From: Scolanthus callimorphus
Lineage: Eukaryota > Cnidaria > Anthozoa > Actiniaria > Edwardsiidae
Direction: 5' to 3'
Assembly (NCBI GenBank): GCA_033964015.1
Contig: CM066912.1
Location: 18,773,073 to 18,837,072, forward strand
Length of the DNA stretch: 64,000 nt
Shown here one piece after another: positions 35,861 to 45,687 of the stretch. The notes under the pieces are model-generated. The model was not told the origin of the DNA. It saw only the letters and a program-made list of their open reading frames with translations, and did not search any database. Each line of letters opens with the position of its first letter. Within the stretch, counting starts at the first letter, position 1. Made by a program: the position numbers and the translations under genes.

Positions 35861-36830
35861 AATGACGTCATCGAAACTAGAAAAATCAATATCTCAAGAA
35901 GGCAACATCGCTAGGTAACCAAACTTGGGTAAAGTTATTCTGGAGGCAAGGGGGGTGCACTACCAAGGTCACGTGACATGACGTCATCGATGACGTCATC
36001 AAAACTAGAAAAGTCAATATCTCAAGAAGGCAACATCGATAGGTGACCAAACTTGGGTAAAGTTATTCTGGAGGCAAGGGGGGTGCACTACCAAGGTCAC
36101 GTGACATGACGTCATCGATGACGTCATCAAAACTAGAAAAAATAATATCTCAAGAAGGCAACATCACTAGGTGACCAAACTTGGGTAAAGTTATTTTGGA
36201 GGTAAGGGGGGTGCACCACCAAGGTCACGTGACATGACGTCATCGACGACGTCATCGAAACTAGAAAAGTCAATATCTCAAGAAGGCAACATCGCTAGGT
36301 GACCAAACTTGGGCAAAGTTATTTTGGAGGCAAGGGGAGTTCACTGCCAAGGTCACGTGACATGACGTCATCGATGACGTCATCACAACTAGAAAAGTCT
36401 ATATCTCGAGAATGCAACATTGCTAGGTGACCAAACTTGTGTAAAGTTATTTTGGAGGTAAGGGAGGTGCACCACCAAGGTCACGTGACGTGACGTCATC
36501 GACGACGTCATCGAAACTAGAAAAGTCAATATCTCAAGAAGGCAACATCGCTAGGTGACCAAACTTGGGCAAAGTTATGTTGGAGGCAAGGGGAGTTCAC
36601 TTCCAAGGTCACGTGACATGACGTCATCGATGACGTCACCAAAACTAGAAATGTCAATATCTCAAGAAGGTAACATCGCTAGGTGACCAAACTTGGGTAA
36701 AGTTATTTTGAAGGCAAGGGGGTGCACAATCAAGGTCACGTGACATGACGTCATCAAAACTAGAAAAGTGAATATCTCAGGAAGGCAACATCGCTAGGTG
36801 ACCAAACTTGGGTAAACTTGGGAGAACAAG
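35861..36830 (+). repeat. 128-bp tandem array with CRE and E-box palindromes (element 2)
   Basis: Seven complete units. The second CRE word (GATGACGTCAT or GACGACGTCAT) starts at 35,989, 36,117, 36,245, 36,373, 36,501 and 36,629, always 128 bp apart. Each unit contains GTCACGTGAC (a perfect 10-bp palindrome with an E-box core), TGACGTCA twice 12 bp apart, AATATCTCAAGAAGGCAACA and GGTGACCAAACTTGGG. The last unit has lost one TGACGTCA. Confidence 0.93.
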
Positions 36831-37039
36831 ATTGTTTTCTGTAGCAAGTGATGTCGCGACACGTCACATTATTAATCTTTTGCAGGACTTATAATTTTCC
36901 CTAGCAACGGCCCAATAAGATAGGTAAACGCACCTTTTATAAAAATGTGTAACCGGGAGCTCCGCTTTTAGCCAGTGGCTAAATCTATATATTATGGATT
37001 TTTACATTTTTACCTTTCACGAGACCTTACAACCAAAGG

Positions 37040-38100
37040 TGAAACACGAAGCAAGATATCCGGCATTCCTCCAGTCGAGCTGAATGAACTTTTGGGAGTG
37101 AGTTCTTCGTGTGTGTGCGAACCAAAGAAGGAAAAGAGGCATGTTAGCTAGTTTTAAAAGACATCTTAAGTCAAAGTCTTATCCAAACGGCATGATTAAT
37201 GATCTTGTGTTTGAAAAAACGCGAAAAGCCGAAAAGCAAAAACTGCTGAAGAAACAAGGCAAGGGAAACAAGCCGAAAGCATCAGTAGCCATCACAGAGG
37301 ACGAGATAAAAATGTTATATGGGCTCGGCATATCGAGCCCAGAAGCAATTCTGAACACTCTATGGCTCAATAACACTCTTCATTTTGGCCTAAGACTGGA
37401 ATTAGCGAGCATCACCAAATGCGTTGGGGCGATGTGAAACTGTGTAAAACTGATAACGAAACTGAATACTTGGAGTTCAACGAGCGCCAGACAAAAACAC
37501 GTGCTGGGGAAAATCCCCTCGATATCAGAGGAACGAAAAAGATTCAGTAGCTGTCTACAAAGCGTTTGCTTCGAAAAGACCCGAAAAGATGAACGATCTC
37601 GACGCTCCATTTTACATCGCAGTAAACAATATCAAGTCCAAGTCGCTCGACAATTTCTGGTTCAAATGCAACGCGATCGGGATCAATAAACTTGGAAGTC
37701 TGATGAAAGAAATGTCGAGTAAAGATATGGCGGGACTGGACGATAAACTTCGTAACCATAGTACGAAGTACGAATAGTACGAAGGTACCCCAACTCAAAT
37801 TGCTCAGCTTTCGGGTCATAAAAACCTCAAGAGTATTGAGAACTACAGCTGCTTGAGCACCAGCAGATGAATATGTCGCCATGCTGACAAACATAAGCTC
37901 AAGTACGTGTACAAGCATCACTCCATTCACCCAGGCTGCAAACACAACAACTTCTACTGAATCTCACGGTGTCTCTCCCAATATGAAACCTGGACAACAG
38001 CGGACAACATAGGCAATGGCTTTGTTTTCAAATGCCATCATTCATGGTGGTCAGTTTTCGATGCATATACACTTTTCTGCTGTTTCCTTCTTCTCCTGTA
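37040..38100 (+). pseudogene. Crypton-like tyrosine recombinase (DUF3504-type), broken
   Basis: Fragments in different frames follow the order of DUF3504 proteins, the Crypton-derived tyrosine-recombinase family also found in vertebrate KIAA1958/ZMYM-type genes. First come FKRHLKSKSYP and a KQGKGNKPKA stretch, then ITEDEIKMLY, then NNTLHFGLR (carrying the first catalytic Arg, near 37,393). Next are FYIAVNN and the MGIN-like GINKLGSLMKEM, then NHST, and SGHKNLKSIENYS with the His and Tyr of the last motifs (near 37,820-37,850). At the end is a tail resembling AIIHGGQFS. At least four frame changes (about 37,130, 37,410, 37,560 and 37,790) and a duplicated AGTACGAA stretch near 37,760 disable it. 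It lies between two Helentron-like ends. Confidence 0.75.
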
Positions 38101-38138
38101 TATAGCTATGGGGCTCCATGGGAGCTCCGCTATTAAGT
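38101..38138 (-). mobile_element. Isolated Helentron-like 5' end, minus orientation
   Basis: The minus strand reads TTAATAGCGGAGCTCC, CATGGAGCCCCATAGC, which is the start signature of element 2 with the GC palindrome reduced. No matching minus-strand 3' end was found nearby. Confidence 0.55.
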
Positions 38139-39174
38139 CTGTATGAGATGATATTCTTCAAAAGGCTGTACGTATTGGTTTTGTGTTGTGTGAAGTTTAT
38201 CTACTAGAGCTCGAGCAATGCTCCCTTAATGCGGAAGATTTCACGGCTGAGTTTACATACATTTATCTCATCACCAGTTGAGGCTTCCAAAGTACAAATG
38301 TAGTACAAAATAAAGATGACGAGACTAATATAAAATGCGACCCGTCAGCGTAACTCAACAGTAAGGAGCCTCCAAAAGAAAGTAGAGATCTTGCTCCCTT
38401 TGTTTCTCTATGGCCACTGTACTTAAAGCCTGATTTTCCGGTTTGGAAGTGCTAGATCTGTAATGGAATTTCAAAGATTGTATTTCTTTTCACAATCGCT
38501 TGCTTCGTCTCGGTGACTATTCGCCGATATTTACGGAGCCTGAGGCGACTAATTGTTAAATATCAAATTAAAATATTCATATTAGCGTTAACATCTGAAT
38601 CATCAAATATCCATGCTCTTAAAATGAAATTAATCCTTGAAGCAATAGATCAAACACTAGAGAGCGTGTTTCATCAGGATTTCCAAACACTGAGAAGTGG
38701 GAAATCCGAGAAAAAGAAGAAATGAAATCTCAAAATTCTATGCAAATTAACATCGTTTTCGAGCTCCTCCACGGTTATGATTTTCTTTGTTCAAACTTGA
38801 TGGATTATTAATGAGTTTGAGAAAGCACAAGAAAATCCCCTCAGGTTGTCAAGACTTTTATATGATTTCCCTGCCTCAAGGGGCAGATCTGCTAATTTAG
38901 CAGCCGCGCCTGTGCAGGGTTAATGACTTGTCTCAATTCACAATTCTTCTTATAACATCTTGATACCACTATTGTAACTGGATCCCAGCGGTGCATATAT
39001 AAGAGATCATTTAGGCCTACGGCAAACGCCGTGCCAGAGTCGCGCCGTTCCAATACAAAACAATATAAATGTCTTGATTATAAAGTATAATGAAGAGGCA
39101 TCCTTTGAAAAAGGAAAGGTTCGACAGAAGAAGTTCGGCGTTTGCCGTAGGCCTTAGTTGCTTTGAGAACGAGT
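38139..39174. other. Intergenic with a short dispersed repeat
   Basis: Positions 38,505-38,570 (TTCGTCTCGGTGACT ... CCTGAGGC.ACTAATTGTTAA) recur at 51,245-51,305. GTTTCATCAGGATTTCCAAAC at 38,668 belongs to the dispersed motif seen at 15,312 and 21,760. No gene is recognised. Confidence 0.45.
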
Positions 39175-39885
39175 CCCTTAAAGATGCTGCCTTCAGTTTT
39201 TCTTGAACTTGGTCTCTTAACTTTGGACGACCACAATTCTGAAATATACTTACCTGCGGATTTGAAATTTTGACCATTTGCTGTAGAAAGATCAAAGTTC
39301 AAGATGATGCACGATTTATTGTCATGAGAGTTTCCATAGCAACGAAACAGGGGGTCACTGTTTTTAATTAGCAAAAGTTCCACGTGAAATTCGATCTAAG
39401 CGCTAATCCTTGGGTAATTGTCTATACGTATAAAAAGTTTAGGAGAAAATACACCAAGCCGGTTTCAAGATATTCCAGGCGACATTTTTTGCCTTTGAAA
39501 ATTCAAAATGTTTTACTTGATTTTTAATTATTATGAATTTAATGGCTTTTGAAATAGGTTAGCGACATCTCTTACCGCAAAATTCATCCAGAGGTATACA
39601 ACTACTTGTTTGCCAAAGTTGATGCCAGGAACTACTTTTGATTTTCCATTATGAACATCGACACATACTTCAAATTTGTGAACAAATTCCCAAAATGTCA
39701 TTTCGAACACAACTAAGGCTCCAGAGAAAGTTCTTGGTGGCGAATTTTTTTTTCTCGCGTTCTTAACTTAAAATTGACCATATTAGCGAGATGCTGACCG
39801 CGTAAGAAAAAATTTACGTCGCGGATAGCGTCTTGTAAAATTCTAAAGTTCACCACCTTCTTCCTAGTTCCGCTCAAGATTTCAT
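39175..39885 (-). repeat. Diverged inverted copy of the 735-bp tandem unit
   Basis: On the minus strand the order of words AGGAAGAAGGTGGTGAACTT, CGCGACGTAAATTTT, TTTGGCAAACAAGTAGTTGT, AAAAACAGTGACCCCC and TATATTTCAGAATTGTGGTCG is the same as in the triplicated unit at 45,688-47,891. It has many substitutions and an extra ~190 bp near 39,390-39,575. An open reading of about 55 codons on the minus strand (VFEMTFWEFVHKFEVCVDVH ...) is shared with the tandem units and ends at GCGGTAAGA, which looks like a splice donor. The function is unknown. Confidence 0.75.
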
Positions 39886-40854
39886 CGGCTGTAGTTTTTT
39901 AGCGGAACTCCCCGTGCTTAAGGCACGGAGTGGAGCCCCATACGTATCATTCAACGTCACAAGAGAAAGCAACCCATCCAAGCCAAAACGATACGTTCAG
40001 CGGCTTACGAAAACATCGCGGGCACTTAATTACGCATGCGCACTTGCGTTTTTGGCGACCCGTGTACACAGCCAATCACAGTCCGTCTTGGATCACTGAG
40101 CGCGCGCGTCATTTTGTCCTCCTGCTTTGACGCGGTGCTTGGCAGAGGACACGGACCGGAAGTCGCTCCTTCATTTTCCCGCCGAAAAAACTCACAAACC
40201 ACGCGCCCGCGTCGGCTCACTCGAGTTCATATTTTTTGTTGAGACAAACTCGTGGGTGCGAACCACGCCAAATTTGCTCAAAAGAATTCTCTAATGATTT
40301 TCAAAATACTTCGGAATCGATTCCTTCGCCGAAATTTCATAATGTTGTTTAGTCATTTTGGAGAAACTATGAGGGAGTTGCAAAAGATTCAAAGGCTAGA
40401 TTGCAGAATACCCGGCCCACGGCGAAGCAAGACTTCGGCGTTCTTCTGAGTTCTGAAGAAAAACAACAGTTTCTTTCGTAAAGGCTGCAAACGACGTGTT
40501 CTTCGAATACTCATATGAGATCTACGAACAGGGAGCCAGAACTGGATTGAACATCAATTACCGACCCCTCCCTGGTTGGTAATTTAGTTAATGGAGCCTA
40601 AAGCGCAGTGCAGTCTAAAGGGCACATTGCAATTTAACCCGCGTACAAGGGTCACGTTATTTTACTGTAGCTCGTGCACTTAGTTTCCTGCGTGCAGTAA
40701 TTTCACTGCCTATGTGCCTTCACCTCATTGGTCAGTCGGACACACGCGCTATGAGTCATAACTCGCCTCAACACGTACACTGGTCATTCTATTGCGAGCT
40801 TGCTCGAGTTTACACCAATTTGCGCTATCAAAAATTTTTTCTACAATTTCTACA

Positions 40855-41265
40855 ATGCCGAAACGAAAGTCCTCGAGTTCTCAGGCCTCTGGCTCTGCAG
40901 AGGACTTGAGCAAGCTATCCGCGGAGGTACTCCGCCTCAGGCTTCAGGCCCTCAACCTTTCCGTACAAGGTTCGAAGGCTCAACTAGTAAAACGGCCAAA
41001 AGAGGCGACATCCGCCCCTCAAGCGAAGCGTGGCCGTGTCCGGGACACCGAGGAGGTGGAAAACGACGGAGATCAGCCCGCCAGTTTCACACCAGAGCAG
41101 CTCGCTCTCATCAAGGACACCGTTTCCGCGGCACTCTCCGCGTGGCAACCGCCGCAACAAGCTGCCACAACTTCCAACGAGCAATCGTTGGTTACGAATC
41201 CCTCCGGACCGCCGCGCCGCTTGGCCTGGATCGCCCAGTGGACGAGACGCTGCGCCAAAAAATAG
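40855..41265 (+). CDS. DIRS-type ORF1/gag with N-terminal SAP domain (frame-shifted)
   Basis: The start is ATG at 40,855 (MPKRKSSSS). Residues ~18-50 (LSKLSAEVLRLRLQ..., NLSVQGSKAQLVKR) fit the SAP motif, a short helix-turn-helix-like fold that binds nucleic acid. The basic, low-complexity segment QAKRGRVRD follows. The frame ends at 41,265 in nonsense sequence. From about 41,215 the sensible continuation is in the next frame, so a one-base change has separated this start from the rest of gag. Gag would package the element's RNA. The SAP assignment rests on visible pattern. Confidence 0.65.
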   Translation: MPKRKSSSSQASGSAEDLSKLSAEVLRLRLQALNLSVQGSKAQLVKRPKEATSAPQAKRGRVRDTEEVENDGDQPASFTPEQLALIKDTVSAALSAWQPPQQAATTSNEQSLVTNPSGPPRRLAWIAQWTRRCAKK

Positions 41266-43526
41266 TCAAGGGTGAGTACGTAGACTTATCTCTACTGCTC
41301 CCGGACAACCTCCAGCATGCTAGTCGTGATCTGCAGTTTGGCGTGGACGAGGGCACGCAACCGAACGTTAAGTTGTTACGCCACAAAAAACAGTCGATTG
41401 ACTCATTTTACAAGTGGGTGAACGCTTACACGCGTTACGTGATAACACTTCTTGAGGCCTTCCCGAGTCGCGCGCTGGAACTCGTCAAGTATCAGGCAAT
41501 CATATCGTGCGCCGCCGCCAAGTACAAGGGCTTCGCTTGGCTAACGTACGATGAAAATTTTCGTAACCACGCCGCTCGGGACCGCACCATTCCTTGGGAC
41601 CGGGTTAATCTAGAACTTTGGACGGTAACGTTCGCGGGACTTGCTAAGCCCCACTGCCCTCTTGTTCCAGCCCCTTCCATCGCCAGGAGGATTGTCCCTC
41701 AGCGTTCAACTTCAGAACCGGCCGCGGGACTTCCTACAACAAGCGTCCCGCCTGTTTTGACTTCAACAAGCCAGCCGGGTGCTCCCGTCAATCCTGCTCC
41801 TACCGACACGCCTGCCAACGCTGTGGATCAGATGATCACCCGCAATTCCAGTGCCGTTCCAGCACAGCTACTGGCCAGCGACAAGGCAACAGAGGCCAGG
41901 CTCAGGGTCGCTCTGCGGACACAAAATAGTCATCCAACCATAAGTACCCCTATACACGTAGATCTTTTAGAGCAGGAGTTAGCTAGTCACCCTAATCGTG
42001 AATTTGTTGCTTCTCTTTTAAATTCCTTACGTTTCGGCGCTCGCATCGGTTATCAGGGCACTCAGCAATCTAGAGTTTCACCGAATCTAATATCAGCTGC
42101 TAAACACCCTGACATAGTGTCTAAAAATATTGCAAAAGAAATTAATCTAGGCCGAATGGCGGGCCCCTTTACACGCCCACCATTGCCTAATATGCAATGC
42201 CACCCGCTAGGGGTCGTACCAAAAAAACATTCCGATGATTGGCGCACTATTTATCACTTATCGTTTCCTGAGGGAGATAGTATAAACGATGGGATTCCCA
42301 AAGATCCCTATTCATTGCAGTACGTTAGGGTGGACGATGCCATCCGCATCATTCACTCCCTCGGAAAGGGAGCCTTCATGGCAAAAACGGACCTAAAATC
42401 TGCCTTCCGTCTTGTCCCCGTCCACCCACACGACTGGAATTTGCTGGGGGTTCTCTGGGAGTCTCGTTATTATGTTGATCTGTATTTGCCTTTCGGTCTC
42501 CGGTCCTCACCGTTCCTATTTAATCAACTTTCTGATGCGCTAGAATGGATTCTTTATAGGCACAATTACGCCGTAACTAACGTTATTCACATATTGGACG
42601 ATTTCTTTATCGCGGAGTCATCGCGCTTAGAATGCCTGGGAAGTTTCACGCGCCTGCTTAAGTTCTTTACCTCTGTGGGAGCTCCTGTGGTCCCATCAAA
42701 AACACTAGGTCCTAGCACAGTTTTGGAATTTATGGGCATTGAATTAGATACAGTTCGCATGGAAGCCCGCTTACCTGCTGATAAGTTAGAGCGCCTTAGG
42801 ACCATGCTCAACACTTTTGAACGGAAAACATCCGTACGTCTATTCAAGCTTCAATCCTTGATTGGCACATTACAATTCGCTTGTCGTGTTATCGTACCCG
42901 GCAGGACATTTCTGCAGCGCATAATCAATCTCACTCGCGGCGTTTCCAATCGCTTCCACCATGTCAAACTTAACAACGGGTTTTTTCAGGACCTCACTAC
43001 ATGGCAACAGTTTTTGGAGAATTGGAACGGTAAAGCTTTCTTTCTTGAGAATTTCATAAGCTCTAGCCCCGATCTGCAATTGTTTACGGACGCAGCGGGA
43101 TCCGTAGGTTTCGGCGGTTATTTCTCGGGCAAATGGTTTCAGGGCAAATGGCCCTCGCATCTTGCCATCTCAAAGAAGACCGGCATTAGCATCGAGTGGC
43201 AGGAGCTTTTCCCCATAGTAGTAGCTTGTGTCCTGTGGAAGAAAGATTTCACCGGAAAACGCATCCAGTTCTGGTGTGACAACCAATCAGTAGTTCACAT
43301 CGTCAATTCCGGTCACTCCAAAGTGCCTCGCATCATGTCACTAGTGCGCCGCTTAGTTAGTACGTGCATGGTTCATAATTTCTCCGTCCGTTGTAGGCAT
43401 GTGTGTGGAAATTTCAACGGAATTTCTGACGCCCTATCTCGCTTTCAGATGGTTCGTTTCAGGGCACTAGCGCCGGAGGCAGACGAGATCCCTTGTACCA
43501 TCCCGCCTTCGCTGTTGACTCTCTAG
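41215..43526 (+). CDS. DIRS-type gag C-terminus, reverse transcriptase and RNase H
   Basis: This is one open frame; it is open from 40,800, but the part before ~41,215 is out of register. It starts with a gag-like region (RPVDETLRQKIVKGEYVDLS ... SFYKWVNAYTRYV), followed by a Pro/Thr-rich linker. Next come the RT motifs: PLGVVPKKHSDDWRTIYHLS, the AKTDLKSAFR motif A, LPFGLRSSPFLFNQ, and the catalytic ILDD box (Asp codons at 42,597-42,602). RNase H follows with all four acidic positions: FTDAAG (43,089), IEWQEL (43,194-43,205), WCDNQS (43,278) and GISDALSRF (43,428). The protein would copy the element's RNA into DNA. Gag and RT are joined in one frame, and the end overlaps the recombinase frame by 34 bases. 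Confidence 0.85.
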
Positions 43527-44505
43527 CAACTGAGGTCAAGCAATACGCAGCACGAGCCCTAGCTGTCAACAGCAAGAGAACGTATCACTCAGGCGAGAAA
43601 CAGTTTATTGACTTTTGCATCATGAATAGGCTGTTTGATTCTGCGGGGGAAATTCTCCCCGCTAATGAAAGCACTCTCATCTACTTCGTGTCTTTTCTCG
43701 CCCGTACAGTTAGACATGCCACAATACGTACTTACTTGGCCGCAGTAAGAAATTTGCATATCGTAAACGGTTTTCCGGACCCCACTACGGGTAGATTAAT
43801 TTTACACAAGGTTATGCGCGGTATCTTAAGAACTCAGGGTCAAAAGCGGACCGCTCGGCAACCGGTCACGCCTCTGCTATTATGCAGCATCAAACCAGTG
43901 CTTCAGTCCTGGCTCAGTCAGCACGATTTTCTTATGATCTGGGCAGCTTTCACTCTCGCATTTTTTGGTTTCTTACGCTGTAGCGAATTTACCTGCCCGT
44001 CAGTCCGCGTGTTCAACCCGGAATTTCATCTTTCTAAGGACGATGTATTTTCTACCCTAATTTAAACTCTGCGGACTATATGAAAGTAGTAGTCAAAACA
44101 TCCAAAACTGACCCCTTCAGACAGGGATCCGTTTTAACCATTGCCCGCTCTTTGCATGAGTTGTGCGCTGTTTCGGCTATGCAACAATTTTTGCGCGCTT
44201 CGCCTTCCTCTTCTGGCCCACTTTTTAGCTTTCGCTCAGGCGAATATCTGACCCGTTCGGTAGTTTCCCATCTACTCAGGGACTCAGCACGCACATCCGG
44301 CTTTCCTTTTGAAAGTCTCAAAGGTCATTCCTTTAGAATCGGCGCAGCCAGCTCCGCTGCCGCAGCCGGTATTCCCGATTGGCTCATAAAGGTTCTAGGC
44401 CGCTGGTCGTCTGATTGCTATCAGTTGTATATTCGTACTCCGCAAAACGTTTTGCTTTCAGTCGCGCCTAAGATGGCCTCAGTTGAGCCCGGCGCTATTG
44501 CATAA
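43493..44505 (+). pseudogene. DIRS-type tyrosine recombinase, one frameshift
   Basis: The first segment (to 44,065) holds the N-terminal SAM-like core-binding region (SKRTYHSGEKQFIDFC, TIRTYLAAVRNLH) and FFGFLRCSEF with the first catalytic Arg (43,976). A shift near 44,050 leads to a premature stop at 44,063. The second segment, in another frame (44,053-44,505), contains KTSKTDPFRQG, GHSFRIG with His (44,326) and Arg (44,335), and LGRW...YI with the probable nucleophile Tyr (44,428). All catalytic residues are therefore retained. The frame has no early ATG (its first possible codon in context is TTG at 43,493), so translation probably depended on the preceding RT frame. The enzyme would integrate circular DNA copies. 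Confidence 0.82.
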
Positions 44506-45687
44506 TAATTAGTCAGTGCGCTTGGGGGGATGCATTCTGCATCTGTGGCGGTTAGTTCTGTCTGGCGACTTTCGCCAAGCGGGGTTGGTTACTAAATCCT
44601 TATGCATTTGCTGCCATTGACCGACCAATACTCCCGTCCGATCCGGTCGCGTGTGTGACCGGGGAGATGGGTCAGGTCACGAAAGGTCACGTCTCGCTGT
44701 AAACATTGTCACATCATGCGCTAGTCGTCACGTCAGACTAACTCGCCTTCGGTCGGACTTGCCTCCCCCCTCGTTATCTTGCCAAAACCGTATGTCGTGG
44801 TTACTTCCGTTTCTTTCGCGCGCAGAGCGACATTAAACAGGATTGACAATAACAGAAAATTGCAATGGTTTTAGCCGAATAATATATTTAGGAAACTCAA
44901 CACGACGGAGACTTTCGGAGGAAAGAAACGACTTCACTATCAGTTATCGGTAAGCACAAAGCTTGAAATTGCTTCTTATGCTATTTATATTTTTAGCTTC
45001 CAAGTTATTGCATTCCTGATGAGAAAATTCTGACCTTACATGTAACTTTTACGTTTTGCTGCTTTAGTTGGCTCCCTCGAGGTTTCTTTTTCTCCGGCTA
45101 AACTCGAATTATAGCTTTGAGTAATCTTTACTGATATTCTAGCCTTGATTTTCCTTTGTCACATGTTAGATTTAGTTAGTACAATGAGACAAATACTATG
45201 TCAAGTATTCTTTGTTGTGGATTTCGCTGAAAATCTTATTTTTCATTTTTCTTTCAAGGAGATTATCTTTTGCCGGTCGTGAACTGCGACTTGTTAGCAT
45301 ATCAGAACGCGCTAATACTATCATTGCCATATAATGGTATCATGAATTTTCTTGAATTGAACTGTAAAGGTGAGCTCCCTGTGAGTAAGACGTGGGGTGT
45401 GTATGATTGGAGTTCCGCTTTTAGGCATTGCCTAAATCTATATATTATTCAAATTTCACCTCGGTTTTCACATTCCAGCATGGACATGTGTAGCACCTCT
45501 TTTATGATTCAGTGACCCGAACCTGTCACGTTTAGCTCTTATTAGCTCTAGAAGGACGTTCCGCAGTAAAAGAAGCAAGTTTTGTCAATCGCCATCTTAT
45601 CCAGCAGGAACTGGGGTTGATTAGCTCGGTTGGGTGCGAAAAAAATGAAAATTACAGGCGCGCTACAGAACTAGCGTGACCGGTTCC

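Larger units (their letters stand above)
35691..36995 (+). mobile_element. Helentron-like non-autonomous element 2 (1.3 kb)
   Basis: The start AATAGCGGAGCTCC is followed by a perfect GC palindrome around GCGGGCGCCGAAGGCGCCCGC and AGCGGAGCCCCATAGC. The end GGGAGCTCCGCTTTTAGCC, the hairpin TTTAGCCAGTGGCTAAA and TCTATATATTA are identical to element 1. The inside holds a (GTTC)n microsatellite and a 128-bp array. Element 1 has the same order of parts but its array is clearly diverged in sequence. Confidence 0.68.
40560..44850 (+). mobile_element. DIRS-type tyrosine-recombinase retroelement
   Basis: Gene order: SAP-domain gag, RT, RNase H, tyrosine recombinase, all on the plus strand in about 3.7 kb. 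RT-RH plus tyrosine recombinase without integrase or methyltransferase defines the DIRS order (DIRS/Ngaro/PAT groups). The exact ends are uncertain: they are inferred from where similarity to the interrupted TIR element stops, and I could not establish the terminal repeat type. Each coding region is damaged by one-base shifts. Confidence 0.85.
40150..45338. mobile_element. TIR element copy 3, split by a retroelement
   Basis: Positions 40,150-40,450 (CCGGAAGTCGC, CGCGCCCGCGTCG, ATACTTCGGAATC, ATAATGTTGTTTAGTCATTT) match the left part of copies 1 and 2. Positions 44,855-45,338 (GAAAATTGCAATGGTT, CGACTTCACTATCAG, TATCGGTAAGCACAAAG, TTGCCATATAATGG) match the right part. The left palindrome and TIR are absent. 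Between the halves lies the DIRS-type retroelement. The copy is clearly older than copies 1 and 2. Confidence 0.75.
39899..45448 (+). mobile_element. Helentron-like element 3, outer shell of a three-level nest
   Basis: The start TTTTAGCGGAACTCC is followed by the palindrome GTGCTTAAGGCAC and GGAGTGGAGCCCCATACG. The end GGAGTTCCGCTTTTAGGCAT, the hairpin TTTAGGCATTGCCTAAA and TCTATATATTATT correspond to elements 1 and 2, with GAACTC in place of GAGCTC. The inner flanks match the shorter relative at 23,190-23,860. All other content (about 40,110-45,338) is a later insertion. Confidence 0.6.

Noticed and set aside
29905..36830. CRISPR array
   Set aside because: Tandem 128-bp units have no alternating repeat/unique-spacer structure; they are satellites inside eukaryotic mobile elements.
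40560..44850. Exact split-direct or inverted terminal repeats of the DIRS-type element
   Set aside because: Only short resemblances (such as TAACTCGCCT at both sides) were seen; not enough to choose between DIRS and Ngaro/PAT termini.
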